Assembly (NCBI GenBank): GCA_963707435.1
Contig: CAVPPF010000007.1
Span: forward strand, 310,001-374,000
Source of the DNA: UBA4744 sp963707435
Lineage (GTDB): Bacteria; Actinomycetota; Acidimicrobiia; Spongiisociales; UBA4744
Direction: 5' to 3'
Length of the DNA stretch: 64,000 nt
The translations under genes were made by a program, and so were the position numbers. Under the pieces are notes generated by a model. The model had not been told where the DNA came from, did no database searches, and saw nothing but the letters and a program-made list of their open reading frames with translations. Shown here piece by piece: positions 1-9,300 of the stretch. Positions within the stretch are counted from its first letter, which is position 1, and each line of letters starts with the position of its first letter.

Positions 1-1
1 C

Positions 2-982
2 GTGGTGTGGACCCTGGTCGGCCTGGCGGCAGCGGCCGTCCTGGTTCTAGCACTCAGCAGCGGGAACGACGAGACGGGTGGGGTTGCAGCGCCCGGCGAA
101 CCGGCCGCAACCGAGACCCCGCTAACCGAAGCCCCACCTCAGGAGATCACCACGAGCTCTACGACACGGCAGCCGGAGACGACAACCACCACGCTCGCTT
201 CCTCGACCACCACCACGACCACGGCACCGTCGACAACTACGACCACGCCGGATACCACCGCGCCACCGTCGAACGGATACGCCGCAGTACCCAAACCCGC
301 GACCGGACCGAACACGATCGCCCCCGGCGGCGCTCTCACTAAGCACCTGGCGGAGGACATCGCCTCCAGCTTCGGATTCGACCTCACCGAAGTGGAAGCA
401 GCGATCGCCGGCGTGGAGTTGCCGCCCGAGGCCGGCGGCATTCTGGAGGGCTGGCCGGCGCCCGGCACCTACCAACGGGTCGACGGTGCCAGCGCAGCTG
501 AGATCGTCCAGGCGATGGTGGATCGGCGGGTGGCACAACTCGAAGCGCGCAACGTTCCTCGCGATGAGTGGCACCGGGTGGTGACCGCCGCGTCGGTGAT
601 CGAGAAGGAAACGTACAACCAGAACGAGAAGCCCCGGGTGGCCCGGGTGCTCACCAACCGGCTGGCCGGTGGCGGGCCTCTCCAGATGGATTCGATCATC
701 CTCTACCCCGTGCCAGAGGACCGGATCTTCACGACCAGCGCGGAACGGGCCTCCGATCAGCCGTACAACTCGTACCGGCACAACGGCCTGCCGCCCACGC
801 CGATCTGTTCGCCGGACGAGGCATCGATCGACGCGTTCCTCGACCCGCCGCCCGGCGATTGGTGGTTCTACGTGACGATCGACCTGCACTCGGGCGAGAC
901 CCGCTTCGCCGTCACGTATGAAGAGCACCAGGCCAACGTCGAACTGCTCCGAGCCTGGCTGAGAGACAACCCGACGAAGTGA
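2..982 (+). CDS. mltG: MltG-like endolytic murein transglycosylase (5' end may lie outside the window)
   Basis: Membrane-anchored lytic transglycosylase of the YceG/MltG family, which cuts nascent glycan strands of peptidoglycan. Residues 2-20 form one membrane segment. Residues 45-90 are a Thr/Ser-rich linker, where usual MltG proteins carry a LysM-like domain. The catalytic part starts near LEGW..PGTY (about 148-156). It holds the ASVIEKE motif with the expected catalytic Glu (about 198-204), LQMDS, and the family signature SYRHNGLPPTPI near 257-268. The first possible start is the GTG at base 2. No ribosome binding site is visible, so the true start may be upstream. The C-terminus is complete. 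The family is clear; the shortened N-terminal architecture is unusual. Confidence 0.82.
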   Translation: MVWTLVGLAAAAVLVLALSSGNDETGGVAAPGEPAATETPLTEAPPQEITTSSTTRQPETTTTTLASSTTTTTTAPSTTTTTPDTTAPPSNGYAAVPKPATGPNTIAPGGALTKHLAEDIASSFGFDLTEVEAAIAGVELPPEAGGILEGWPAPGTYQRVDGASAAEIVQAMVDRRVAQLEARNVPRDEWHRVVTAASVIEKETYNQNEKPRVARVLTNRLAGGGPLQMDSIILYPVPEDRIFTTSAERASDQPYNSYRHNGLPPTPICSPDEASIDAFLDPPPGDWWFYVTIDLHSGETRFAVTYEEHQANVELLRAWLRDNPTK

Positions 983-1133
983 CAGGTTGAGCAGGCAGTC
1001 TGAAGTCATGCCCGCTCTCCCGTGGACGGACGATGCCGATCCGCATCACTGGGAGGCGTGGGGTACGGGGCTCTGGGTCACCGACGACAACGATGAGTAG
1101 CTTTATCGATTCGTGGAAAGGGGAGGAGTAGAC

Positions 1134-1721
1134 GTGAACAAGCGATTGATGGTGCTCTTGTTGCTTTCGGTGGTGCTGGTCGTTGCGGCATGCGCAGGCG
1201 ACAACGGTTCGAGCGACCAAACCGTGGCGCCCGAAGACCCCGCCGGGCAGAGTGACGATCCCGGCGGTTCGGATCAGGGTGCCGGGGATGTTGACGGAGG
1301 AGATTCCGCCGAGGGGTCCGGCAGCGATGGCGGTGCACCCGAACTCGATCCGAGCGACATGCCGCCACCCGGTGCAGTCGTACTCGAGGTCGAGGGTCAG
1401 ACCTTCACCATCTCCGCCGATGAGATGGATTACTTCGTCTGCGACATCGGCGACGACTTCGTGAGTGTCCGATCTGAGTCCGGAAGCCAGGATCTGGCCG
1501 TTCAGGTCGAAAGGTCGGCGGAGGGCAGAGGCAACGCAACCATCTCTCCGGCGGGATCCGATGTCGTGTACAACTCGTTCTACGGGCCGGAGACAACCGG
1601 CGGCGCGACCGTGGCGGCTCCGCATGTGGTGTACGAAGGGCCGTTCGACGCCACCAACGTCGATGACATCAACGACATCTCCGATGTCGGTACCGGGCGG
1701 GTATCCGTCACCTGCCCGTAG
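1134..1721 (+). CDS. Putative lipoprotein, function unknown
   Basis: A secreted, lipid-anchored protein of about 195 residues that I do not recognise. The GTG at 1134 is chosen because it is preceded by GGGGAGGAG (1120-1128) and opens directly into a signal peptide (NKRLMVLLLLSVVLVV) ending in the lipobox VAAC. Residues 20-75 are Asp/Gly/Ser/Glu-rich and look unstructured. A small domain follows with an FTISADEMDYFVCDIGDD stretch and one more Cys near the C-terminus (VSVTCP), so a disulfide is possible. It stands about 150 bases after the MltG-like gene on the same strand. Nothing in the context gives a function. Confidence 0.7.
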   Translation: MNKRLMVLLLLSVVLVVAACAGDNGSSDQTVAPEDPAGQSDDPGGSDQGAGDVDGGDSAEGSGSDGGAPELDPSDMPPPGAVVLEVEGQTFTISADEMDYFVCDIGDDFVSVRSESGSQDLAVQVERSAEGRGNATISPAGSDVVYNSFYGPETTGGATVAAPHVVYEGPFDATNVDDINDISDVGTGRVSVTCP

Positions 1722-1768
1722 CTACTTGAACGACCGGAGATTCGAACCGGCCTATCGTTTCCGCCGCA

Positions 1769-2742
1769 TTAGGCCGGGCCGTCCCACCAGGACAGAACGC
1801 GGAGGGCGCGAAGCGTGTTCCAGCGGCTGGGCGTTCCCACGGGTGCTTCGATGTCGAAGTGGACCCGGCCGGGATGGATGCGATCGAGCAGCCACCGGCC
1901 GTCGGGCTGCTGCTTCGATCGCACGATCTCGACCGCCTCCGCCATCCGCGGATCGGGGTCTGCGCCGGCGTGGCGGAAATAGTCCAGTGCCCGGAGAACG
2001 TCGTAGTGCCAGTAATAGGGGAACGCGAAATCGAGATAGGTCGGATCGGCAATCTCGCCGGTGCTCTTGCGGCGGAATAGGCTTCGCTCGAGCAGGTACT
2101 CCTCGCCGCCGTGCCGGGCAGCGCGCACTTTGGGGGTTCCGCCGGTCTGCCGCTCGAATTCCAGCAGGCCGTCGAGCACGTTGATCGTCGTATCAAACGA
2201 AGAGCGCACGGATCCGTTCTCGACCTCGCAGTTCCAGCCGCCGTCCTCCAACGTCTCCTCGAGGATCCGCTCGACGATGGGCGTGACGTCCACCCCGAAA
2301 TGTGCTCCGGTTTCGATCGTCCGGCCGTTGATGCACGGCTCTACCTCGCCGTCGAAGTAACGCTGTCCGTCGTGCTCCCAGCGACCGTGCTCCGCGATGA
2401 GGTCCATCGCTCGGCGGGCCGACGCCGACTCCGGCTCGAGCCCGAGGATCTGCAGCGTCTGGATCGTGTGCATCGTCGCCGTCCACGGCTGTCCGGGTTC
2501 CCCACCCCGGTAGGACGCCGGGAAACAGGCGCCGCCTTCCCACAGCCCATCGGAACCCTCGAGCGCCAGGAGTCGCGCCCCCAGCCCTCGCGCTCGACGC
2601 GGGCGCGCTCGGCTGCAACGACGGCGGGGGAGGTGTCCATGAGGTCGGCCTGCACCTGCCAGCGGACGGCGGGGTCGCCGTCCAGCAGCCAATCGATGAT
2701 TTCGGCGGTGCCCTCGCTGGTGTCCCACGTCACGCCGTTCAT
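1769..2742 (-). CDS. Prenyltransferase/squalene-cyclase-like alpha-toroid protein, frameshifted
   Basis: The product starts MNGVTWDTSEGTAEIIDWLLDG and continues, in another frame, into WEGGACFPASYRGG and the rest of the chain to WDGPA. Repeated W/G-rich helical hairpins (DGGWNCEV, SSFDTTINVLDGLLE, QPDGRWLLD) are typical of the alpha/alpha-toroid prenyltransferase/squalene oxidase repeat fold. No cyclase DxDD motif is visible, so enzyme activity is not implied. The two halves join at a run of five C on the plus strand (2578-2582). One more base there restores a single frame of about 324 residues. This looks like a homopolymer error or a recent mutation. The substrate is unknown. Confidence 0.6.
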
Positions 2743-2870
2743 TGTGCCAGCCCGATCAAACTACAGGTGCAGCCTGTGGGTGCTCGACAGCCGCAACGGG
2801 CACACGGAGGCTCGCTCGATGAAGAAGCGGCCTAACCTCGAAGAACCAGGCCGCAAAGGAGTTCTGCCCC

Positions 2871-3215
2871 ATGACGGTTGACGAATACCTGGATGCTGCA
2901 CCGGAGCCGCAACGCAGCACGCTGAGGCAGCTTCGAGCGAAGCTCGCTTTGATGCTCCCTGCGGCAGAGGAGAGCCTCTCGTACGGGGTGCCCGCCTTCA
3001 AAGTCGGTGGCAAGGCGGTGGCAGGCTACGCCCATGGGAAGCGACACTGCAGCTATTTCCCACACTCTGGTTCGGTTCTCCCACAAGTCGAACCGGAGTT
3101 GCTCGAAGGCTACGACTGGTCAAAAGGAACCCTGCGGTTCCCAATCGACGAGATCCCGGGTGAGGCCCTCCTCCGCCGCCTGGTCGACATCCGGCTCGAG
3201 ATGCTGAACGCCTAG
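2871..3215 (+). CDS. DUF1801 / YdhG-like small protein
   Basis: A 114-residue cytosolic protein of the DUF1801 family, which includes proteins called iron-chaperone or YdhG-like. The signatures are an N-terminal VDEYLDAAPEPQRSTLRQLR helix, then ESLSYGVPAFKVGGKAVAGYA, then HCSYFPHSG and KGTLRFPIDE. Length and motif order match the family. A purine-rich stretch (AGGAGTTC) lies just ahead of the ATG. It stands alone between a minus-strand gene and malic enzyme. The biochemical role of the family is not settled. Confidence 0.8.
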   Translation: MTVDEYLDAAPEPQRSTLRQLRAKLALMLPAAEESLSYGVPAFKVGGKAVAGYAHGKRHCSYFPHSGSVLPQVEPELLEGYDWSKGTLRFPIDEIPGEALLRRLVDIRLEMLNA

Positions 3216-3393
3216 CCGCAGCCCGGTTCCTTGTCCCCGCCCATGGAGGACCAACGCCTTGCACTCGCCCGTCGTTCCCACCGACGCGATGCGGGAGCGG
3301 CGCGATGCGGAAGTGACGAAGGCCTCTAGCTGCCGGACTGTTCGAGGCGGACGCTTGAAGGTGGTGCTGTCCGGCAAACGGAGGATTCCTCAC

Positions 3394-5094
3394 ATGAAGT
3401 ACCGCATAGAGCGCAGCCCCGATGGTGGGTGGTTCATGGACGTCTGGAAGCGAGGTTCTGCCCTGCTCTCGGACCCTCTTCTCAACAAGGGGACCGCTTT
3501 CACCAAGGAGGAACGCCGCCTCTTCCACCTCGATGCGATGCTCCCATACCAGCCCACCGACCGTGAGCATCAGATGCGGCGTGCCTACGAGCATGTGAAA
3601 GACCGCGGCGACAACCCGTTGGAAGAGTACGTGTCGATGTCCGGGTTGATGGACCGCAACGAAACGCTCTTCTACCAGGTCCTGGCCGGGGACGTTGAGA
3701 GGCTCCTGCCGATCATCTACACACCAACGGTTGGAGCGGCTGCCAGGCGATACAGCCATGTCTTCCGGCGCGGTCGCGGCTTGTGGATAACTCCCGACCA
3801 CCGCGGCCGTATCTTCGAGGTGCTCGATCACGCACGAAGCGAAGAGGTGAAGCTGATCGTTGTGACCGACAACGAGCGCATCCTCGGCCTGGGCGACCAG
3901 GGCGTTGGCGGCATGGTGATTCCCATCGGCAAACTTGCCCTCTACACACTGGGCGCCGGAATCCACCCCGCCTACACGCTGCCGATCAGCCTCGATGTGG
4001 GAACCGACAACGAGGCGCTGCTCAACGATGACATGTACGTCGGCTGGCGGCATCCGCGGTTGCGGGGCGAGGAGTATTACTCACTGGTCGATGAGTTCGT
4101 AGACGGTATTCGACGTCGATGGCCAAAGGTGCTTCTCCAGTGGGAGGACTTCAAGAAGGCGAACGCATTCACGTTGCTCGACCGTTACCGTCACACCCTG
4201 CCGAGCTTCAACGATGACATCCAGGGAACCGGGAGCGTGATTGTGGCGGGCATCCTGGCGGCATGCCGGGTGACCGGCACCAAACTCGCCGACCAGCGCA
4301 TCCTGATGGCCGGATCGGGTGCAGCCGGGACGGGCATCGCGCTCCAGTTGCGCCACGAACTCGAGTCGAATGGGGTAACCGGGGAACAGCTCTTTCGTGC
4401 GGTGATTCCCTTCGATGTCGCCGGGGTAGTCACGCTGGATCAGATCGAGATGGATGCTCAGAAGGACACGGCTTGGCCGGCAGAGCTTGCACATCGGCTG
4501 GGTTTTGGCGGGGAGTCGAGTCTCCTGGATGTCGTGAGGGCGCTTCAGCCCACGATGCTCATCGGGACGACCGGGCAGCCCGGTTTGTTCTCAGAGGAGA
4601 TCATCCGGGAAATGGCGAACCACGTCGATCGGCCGGTGATCATGGCGCTGTCCAATCCCACGAGCAAGACCGAAGCGGTCCCCGAAGATGTGTTCCGGTG
4701 GACCGATGGTCGGGCGTTGATGGCCACGGGCAGTCCGTTCGCACCCGTGGAGTACAACGGTCAGAAGCTGCAGGTGTCGCAAGGCAACAACGTCTACGTC
4801 TTCCCCGGTCTCGGATTGGGCACGATCATCAGTGGGGCACAGGAGGTGACCAACGGCATGCTGGCTGCGGCGGCGCACGCCCTCGCCGGCCTCGTTGACG
4901 AAGACGACCTCGAGATGGGCGTGCTGTATCCGCCGATCGGAGAGCTACGGACCATCAGTCGGGTCATCGCCCGCGCGGTCGCCATCGAAGCATGCGAGCA
5001 GGGCGTCGGCAAGGACTTGACGTGTGACGAGATCGACGCTGCGATCGACTTCGAGATCTGGGATCTGAACTATCCGACTCTTCGACCGGTGTAG
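3394..5094 (+). CDS. maeA: Malic enzyme, large NAD-type
   Basis: Oxidative decarboxylation of malate to pyruvate and CO2 with NAD(P)+. The protein is 566 residues, the length of the large malic enzymes (SfcA/MaeA and eukaryotic type) rather than the short bacterial form. The N-terminal domain has LLNKGTAFTKEERR and LPIIYTPTVGAA, then VVTDNERILGLGDQGVGGM. The metal and substrate region is LLQWEDFKKANAFTLLDRYR followed by PSFNDDIQGTGSV. The Rossmann part has MAGSGAAGTGIA, and MALSNPTSKTE lies toward the C-terminus. The ATG at 3394 is preferred over an in-frame upstream start because GGAGGA (3381-3386) precedes it and homology begins there. NAD versus NADP preference cannot be read reliably. Confidence 0.92.
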   Translation: MKYRIERSPDGGWFMDVWKRGSALLSDPLLNKGTAFTKEERRLFHLDAMLPYQPTDREHQMRRAYEHVKDRGDNPLEEYVSMSGLMDRNETLFYQVLAGDVERLLPIIYTPTVGAAARRYSHVFRRGRGLWITPDHRGRIFEVLDHARSEEVKLIVVTDNERILGLGDQGVGGMVIPIGKLALYTLGAGIHPAYTLPISLDVGTDNEALLNDDMYVGWRHPRLRGEEYYSLVDEFVDGIRRRWPKVLLQWEDFKKANAFTLLDRYRHTLPSFNDDIQGTGSVIVAGILAACRVTGTKLADQRILMAGSGAAGTGIALQLRHELESNGVTGEQLFRAVIPFDVAGVVTLDQIEMDAQKDTAWPAELAHRLGFGGESSLLDVVRALQPTMLIGTTGQPGLFSEEIIREMANHVDRPVIMALSNPTSKTEAVPEDVFRWTDGRALMATGSPFAPVEYNGQKLQVSQGNNVYVFPGLGLGTIISGAQEVTNGMLAAAAHALAGLVDEDDLEMGVLYPPIGELRTISRVIARAVAIEACEQGVGKDLTCDEIDAAIDFEIWDLNYPTLRPV

Positions 5095-5171
5095 GAAACG
5101 GCCTCGCGTCGGCAGACCTGACTACCAACGGGTGGGTGAGACGGCGATGGCACGGACGACCGACCGGAGCC

Positions 5172-5756
5172 TCAAACGGCCGGCAGCTGAGCCAGGAATT
5201 CGGTGACTCGCCGCACCAGCAAGTCGGTGGCTTCCGCGTCGTAGGAGGGAAGCGAACTGTCCGCGAAGTAGTGCTGATCGCCCGGATACAGAAACAGCTC
5301 CGCATGTGGAGAAGACGCAACGATGTCACGGGCGGCATCGATGTCACCTTCGCCAACGAAGAAAGGGTCGGCGTCCATGCCGTGGATCTGCACCGGGACG
5401 TTGGCCGGCCAAGCCTCGCCGAACTCCGAGACGGGTACGCATGAATAGCAGAGCAAAGCGCCCAGCGCCCCCGGACGGGTTTGTGCCAGCATCTGGGCGG
5501 GCACCACGCCGAGGGAAAAGCCGGCATACACGAGGCCGCCGCCGATGGCATCGGCCGCACGGGCGCCGCGTTCCATGACTTCGCCGAATCCGATGTCTCC
5601 GACGTAGGCCATGCCGGCCCCGATGGAGTCGAACGTCCTACCCTCAAACAGGTCCGGTGTGTAGACATCATGATCTCCGTCCCGCAGGAGCCCGGCAAAG
5701 GCTTCTACGCCCGGGGTCAGCCCCTGGGCATGGTGAAAAAGGACGACTCGGGCCAC
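5172..5756 (-). CDS. Dienelactone hydrolase family protein
   Basis: A 194-residue alpha/beta hydrolase of the dienelactone hydrolase family. It begins MARVVLFHHAQGLTPGVEAFA, has the nucleophile elbow GFSLG near residue 98 and a PGDQHYFAD segment near 157-165 that carries the expected His. The nucleophile is Ser, where classical dienelactone hydrolases use Cys, so it is more likely an esterase-like relative. It lies 49 bases downstream of the roughly 1,150-residue glycosidase-like gene on the same strand and may be the last gene of that leftward operon. Substrate unknown. Confidence 0.75.
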   Translation of the reverse strand: MARVVLFHHAQGLTPGVEAFAGLLRDGDHDVYTPDLFEGRTFDSIGAGMAYVGDIGFGEVMERGARAADAIGGGLVYAGFSLGVVPAQMLAQTRPGALGALLCYSCVPVSEFGEAWPANVPVQIHGMDADPFFVGEGDIDAARDIVASSPHAELFLYPGDQHYFADSSLPSYDAEATDLLVRRVTEFLAQLPAV

Positions 5757-5805
5757 GGCTCACTCCTTGCTCGGGTGCATCGGATCAGGTGTGGGGGATC
5801 CAATC

Positions 5806-8800
5806 CTATTGATCGACCGGCTCGATTGCCTCGTCGGGCAGGGAAGCGCGGATTGCTACGACTTCGCCAGAGCGTGCGAAGACTTTCGCACTGGTCCGGC
5901 GTCCCACTTCGAGGCCGGACATGCGCTCCGTGGACCCATCCGTGAAGAACACGTCGATGTGCGGATCGTCCGGGCTCACCGACACGACCACGGGAACCTG
6001 GCAGATGGTCACGCCCAGAGAGCGCTCACCCACCTCAATCAGCGACGGTTCGAGATCGAGGTCGTACACCGCCCACGACTCCGGCTTCTCGAGAAGCTCG
6101 CTGCGTCGCAAGAACAGAGGATCGAACCTGATGCTGCCGTCTTCAATCCGCACGCCCACTTCGAGCGGCCGGGTCAGCAGCTCTTCCTTGACGAGGCCGG
6201 TCATGCCGGGTTGCTGGGCGCCGGCGTGAGCGGGCGTGTGCGAGTAGGGGTCGGTGGGAATGGCACCGAATTCCACGGCGGTCTTGTTGAAACCAAGCCC
6301 CGATCGAACTCGCCAGTACGCATCGGTGAGGCGTGCCACCGTTGGCGGTGCCTCGCCCGCCGTAGCCGCTTCCCACGCCGATTCCTGGACTGCGACGAGC
6401 AGCTTGGCAACCATGTGCCAGTAGATCGAACCGATCCCCTCGTAGCCGTGCATCGATCCCGATCGGCCCGTGTAGGCGTGGTGGCGGAACACCTGGTCGT
6501 AGCTCTCGAACGTGGCGTCCCGGTGCGAGGCCACGAGGCCGGTCCAGGTCGGATCGTGGCCGAGGCGATTGAGCGATGCTGCGAGATCGTCCTGGTTGGC
6601 GAAGTCGGCGTTGAACCGATATCGACCTTCGGCGTCCCTGGCGATCACCGAGCGGTCGCCGGCTTCGTGGAGCGCGGTGAGGAGCGGATTTGCCTCGACG
6701 GCCGCCTCCGGGATCACGTTCTTTTCGAGGAACGAGGGAAGCTGCCGCGCCGGGTACAAGAGGAAGCTGCGCTGATCGGCCCGATACATCGCGCTGGAAA
6801 ACAGGGCGTCGATCACATCGGCCCGTTCCTCGGGGGACAGCACGCCCGACGCTGAGGATCGCTACCTGCCCTTCGAGCATCTCGGGCAGACGATCGACAG
6901 AAGCGGTCGTTCCGTCGGCGGAGAAGCGGACGAGGTTGTAGGACTGGAAGAGTCCATCAGTGCGACGGTTGTCGCGAATGGTGTCATCGAGATGCTCGAT
7001 GGCAACTTCACAGAGTTCGGCGACGGTGTCGATGGAAACCGTTGCAAAACCGGTGAAACCCTTGGTGTAGACCCGATCGCGGTACTCGGAGAACGCAAGT
7101 CCGAGCTTGTCCAGGAGGTCCTTTCGGGATCGGTCGGTGATCCCGGCGTCCCGTGGGCGAGCTTGGCCCAGCACCGCGGTGATGGCACCGAGCCAATCGG
7201 CAACCTCTCGCGATATGGCAATCTCCTCGAGTTCCGCCGCACGGACGAGCGACTGGAGGTGATCCAGGTATCGACGGAGGTGGTAGAGGGTCACCATCGA
7301 CAATCCGAAGCCGACGAGGGCATTGTTCGCATCGTTCCACTCCGGCCGCTGGGTGTTCATCCAGATGCCCCCGCCCGGCACGAAGTTGGAGAGTTTGGTC
7401 AGAGCCGGCACCAGGAGCTTCTCAACCAGCGTGACGAGATACACCTCTTCCTCTCGCCACAGCAGCTTCCCGTCACCACCGACGGCGTCGGCCCGGGCGG
7501 CGGAGCGTGAAGCCGCGCCATCGTCATACGCGATGGTGGCTTTCGGGTCGCGAACCAGGTCGTTGTACGGCGCGAGCCGGTAGGGGACATCGGCGTAGCT
7601 GAACCACGGTTCGGCCAGCAGCCGCTCAATCTCGCCGGGCAGGAATCGTTCAGCGGCTTCGAGCAGCCGGAGCAGATAGACGATCTGGTGATCGCCCCAG
7701 TAGCCGATGTTGCTCCAGGGGTCGTCGGGTTCCGGCACCTCCCAATCGATGCCGTTGCGGGTGATGCGATAGGGGTTGAACCCGTCGGCCGTCGAGGCGT
7801 TGACGAACACCGAGATCACGCCGGGGAGATACTCCGGGAAGCTCATGCAGAGCGCCTCCCAGTTCTGGAAGATATCCCGCCAGTTCCCTTCGTAGTACAG
7901 AATCGGTTCTCCGGCTGCGTCGCGCACGCGGATCGAGAAGGCGTTCCAGGGGCGGCTCGGGTCCCCGTGACGCCGGGAGAAACCGAACGGCAGGTATTCG
8001 AGACCGAGCCGTATCAGTTGTGGATCGCCGTTGCGGCGGACGTGATCGAGGAGCACCTGTCGATCGACGACCTCGGGCAGCGACTCCAACCAGGTCCGGT
8101 GCCGGCCGGCAACGCCCCGGTTGCGGTCGAGCAAGAATCTTGCGAAGTCGGCAGTGCTGATCTGGTAGCCGGCGAGCGGGACACCGCCGCGCATCACGTT
8201 GTACGTGACGTTGGCGAACTGGTGGGCGGTAGCGACACGGTCGCCGGTCCGCTGCAGTGCGTCGGCAGGTGCCATGATCCTGTTGAGCGTCTCGGTAGCG
8301 CTTCGCAGGGACGTGACAATCGTGGCCGGAAGCTCCGGCGTCGGTCTGGAGCCGGCTGCGCAACTTCGCGACGGCGATCTGATCCTGGGCGACGTCGGAC
8401 ACGATATGCCAGGACGATTCGCCGCCCGGGGGCAGGTCGATCGGTCCCGCGCAGCAGGTAGGCGCCGGGTCTTCCCGTGAGCAGGGCAACGTCCATCGGG
8501 GGAGTCGCCGGCCTCGAAGGCAGCCAGCGCATCGGGGCTCACGGTGACCGCGGCGTCGACGAGTCCGATGGACCAGACGACCGATCCCCGGAGCACCTCA
8601 GCCGGTTCGGGGCGATCGGCCACACGAGTTTCGAGCGAGAAGACCGCCAGGCGACTTGCCGGGTCGATGATCTCACTTCGCTTGTAGGCGTTGGTGAGGT
8701 TGCTCAAGCTCTGATAGATCGACGGTGTCGAGACCGTAGGGGAGGACATTCAGCAGCCCGTCAACCACCTCTGCCCGAACCGGGTGGTCTCCGTCGTTGA

Positions 8801-9269
8801 CGAGCGTTGTCGTGCGAACGAAGCCGAATCGATCGCTGCTCGCCCAGCGATACCGGAAGGTGAGCGCGAGACGGGTATGAACCTCCTCGAAGATGACCGA
8901 GTCGCCCACGACCGACTTGTAGAGGTTGCGGCGGACCGCCGGTCCGGGTCTGCCACGGAACGGGCTCCACAGCTCCTGGTTGTCACCGGCATGCAGGCGA
9001 ATTGCGGTGACCGGCCCGATCACGCCTGCAGCCTCGTGCAGGCGGTCATCGGTCTCATAGGGGAAAAGCGCCCGGGTGGCATCGACTCTTCCGGCAGTCA
9101 ACGCACCGCGGCTCGACACATACATCCAGCGATCGCCGTCGCTGACCACGCTCATCAGGAACGGCGGCATCAGGTCGACGTCGGGCACGGCGTAGAAGCC
9201 CTCGCCGTCGATCTCGACGAGTCCACCGCCCTGCGGCAGTTGTGTCGCGATAGGTGGCGCCGGACTCAT
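5806..9269 (-). CDS. Very large glycosidase-like protein, possibly a beta-glucan phosphorylase relative; several frameshifts
   Basis: Reassembled, this is one protein of about 1,150 residues: MSPAPPIATQLPQGG at the start, an N-terminal beta-rich part, then a long helical part with YYEGNWRDIFQNWEAL, NIGYWGDHQIVYLLRLLEA, EWNDANNALVG (bases about 7308-7340) and a C-terminal beta part ending EAIEPVDQ. Size, a WND motif and helical-toroid character resemble phosphorylase-type glycosidases (GH94 and the roughly 1,100-residue GH149/GH161 beta-1,3-glucan phosphorylases). That is inference from layout, not an established match. The frame changes near 6840, 8345, 8430, 8495 and 8715, with conserved-looking sequence on both sides each time. 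The ATG at 9269 has GAGGAG just upstream. It follows the GH3 gene by 31 bases. Confidence 0.6.
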
Positions 9270-9300
9270 GTGCATCTCCTCTTCGTTGGGTTGAAGTCCC

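Noticed and set aside
180..270. Thr-codon-rich tract as a tandem repeat or CRISPR-like array
   Set aside because: It is in frame and encodes a Thr-rich linker; there are no conserved repeat units with unique spacers.
122..1009. A 295-codon minus-strand open frame
   Set aside because: Antisense to the MltG-like gene; composition is Arg/Gly-rich noise.
6143..8749. Reading this 868-codon frame as a complete protein
   Set aside because: Its first residues join the frame ending at 8673, its internal stretch near 8.35-8.5 kb is out of frame, and its last 250 residues are noise while the true tail continues in the frame 5806-6843.
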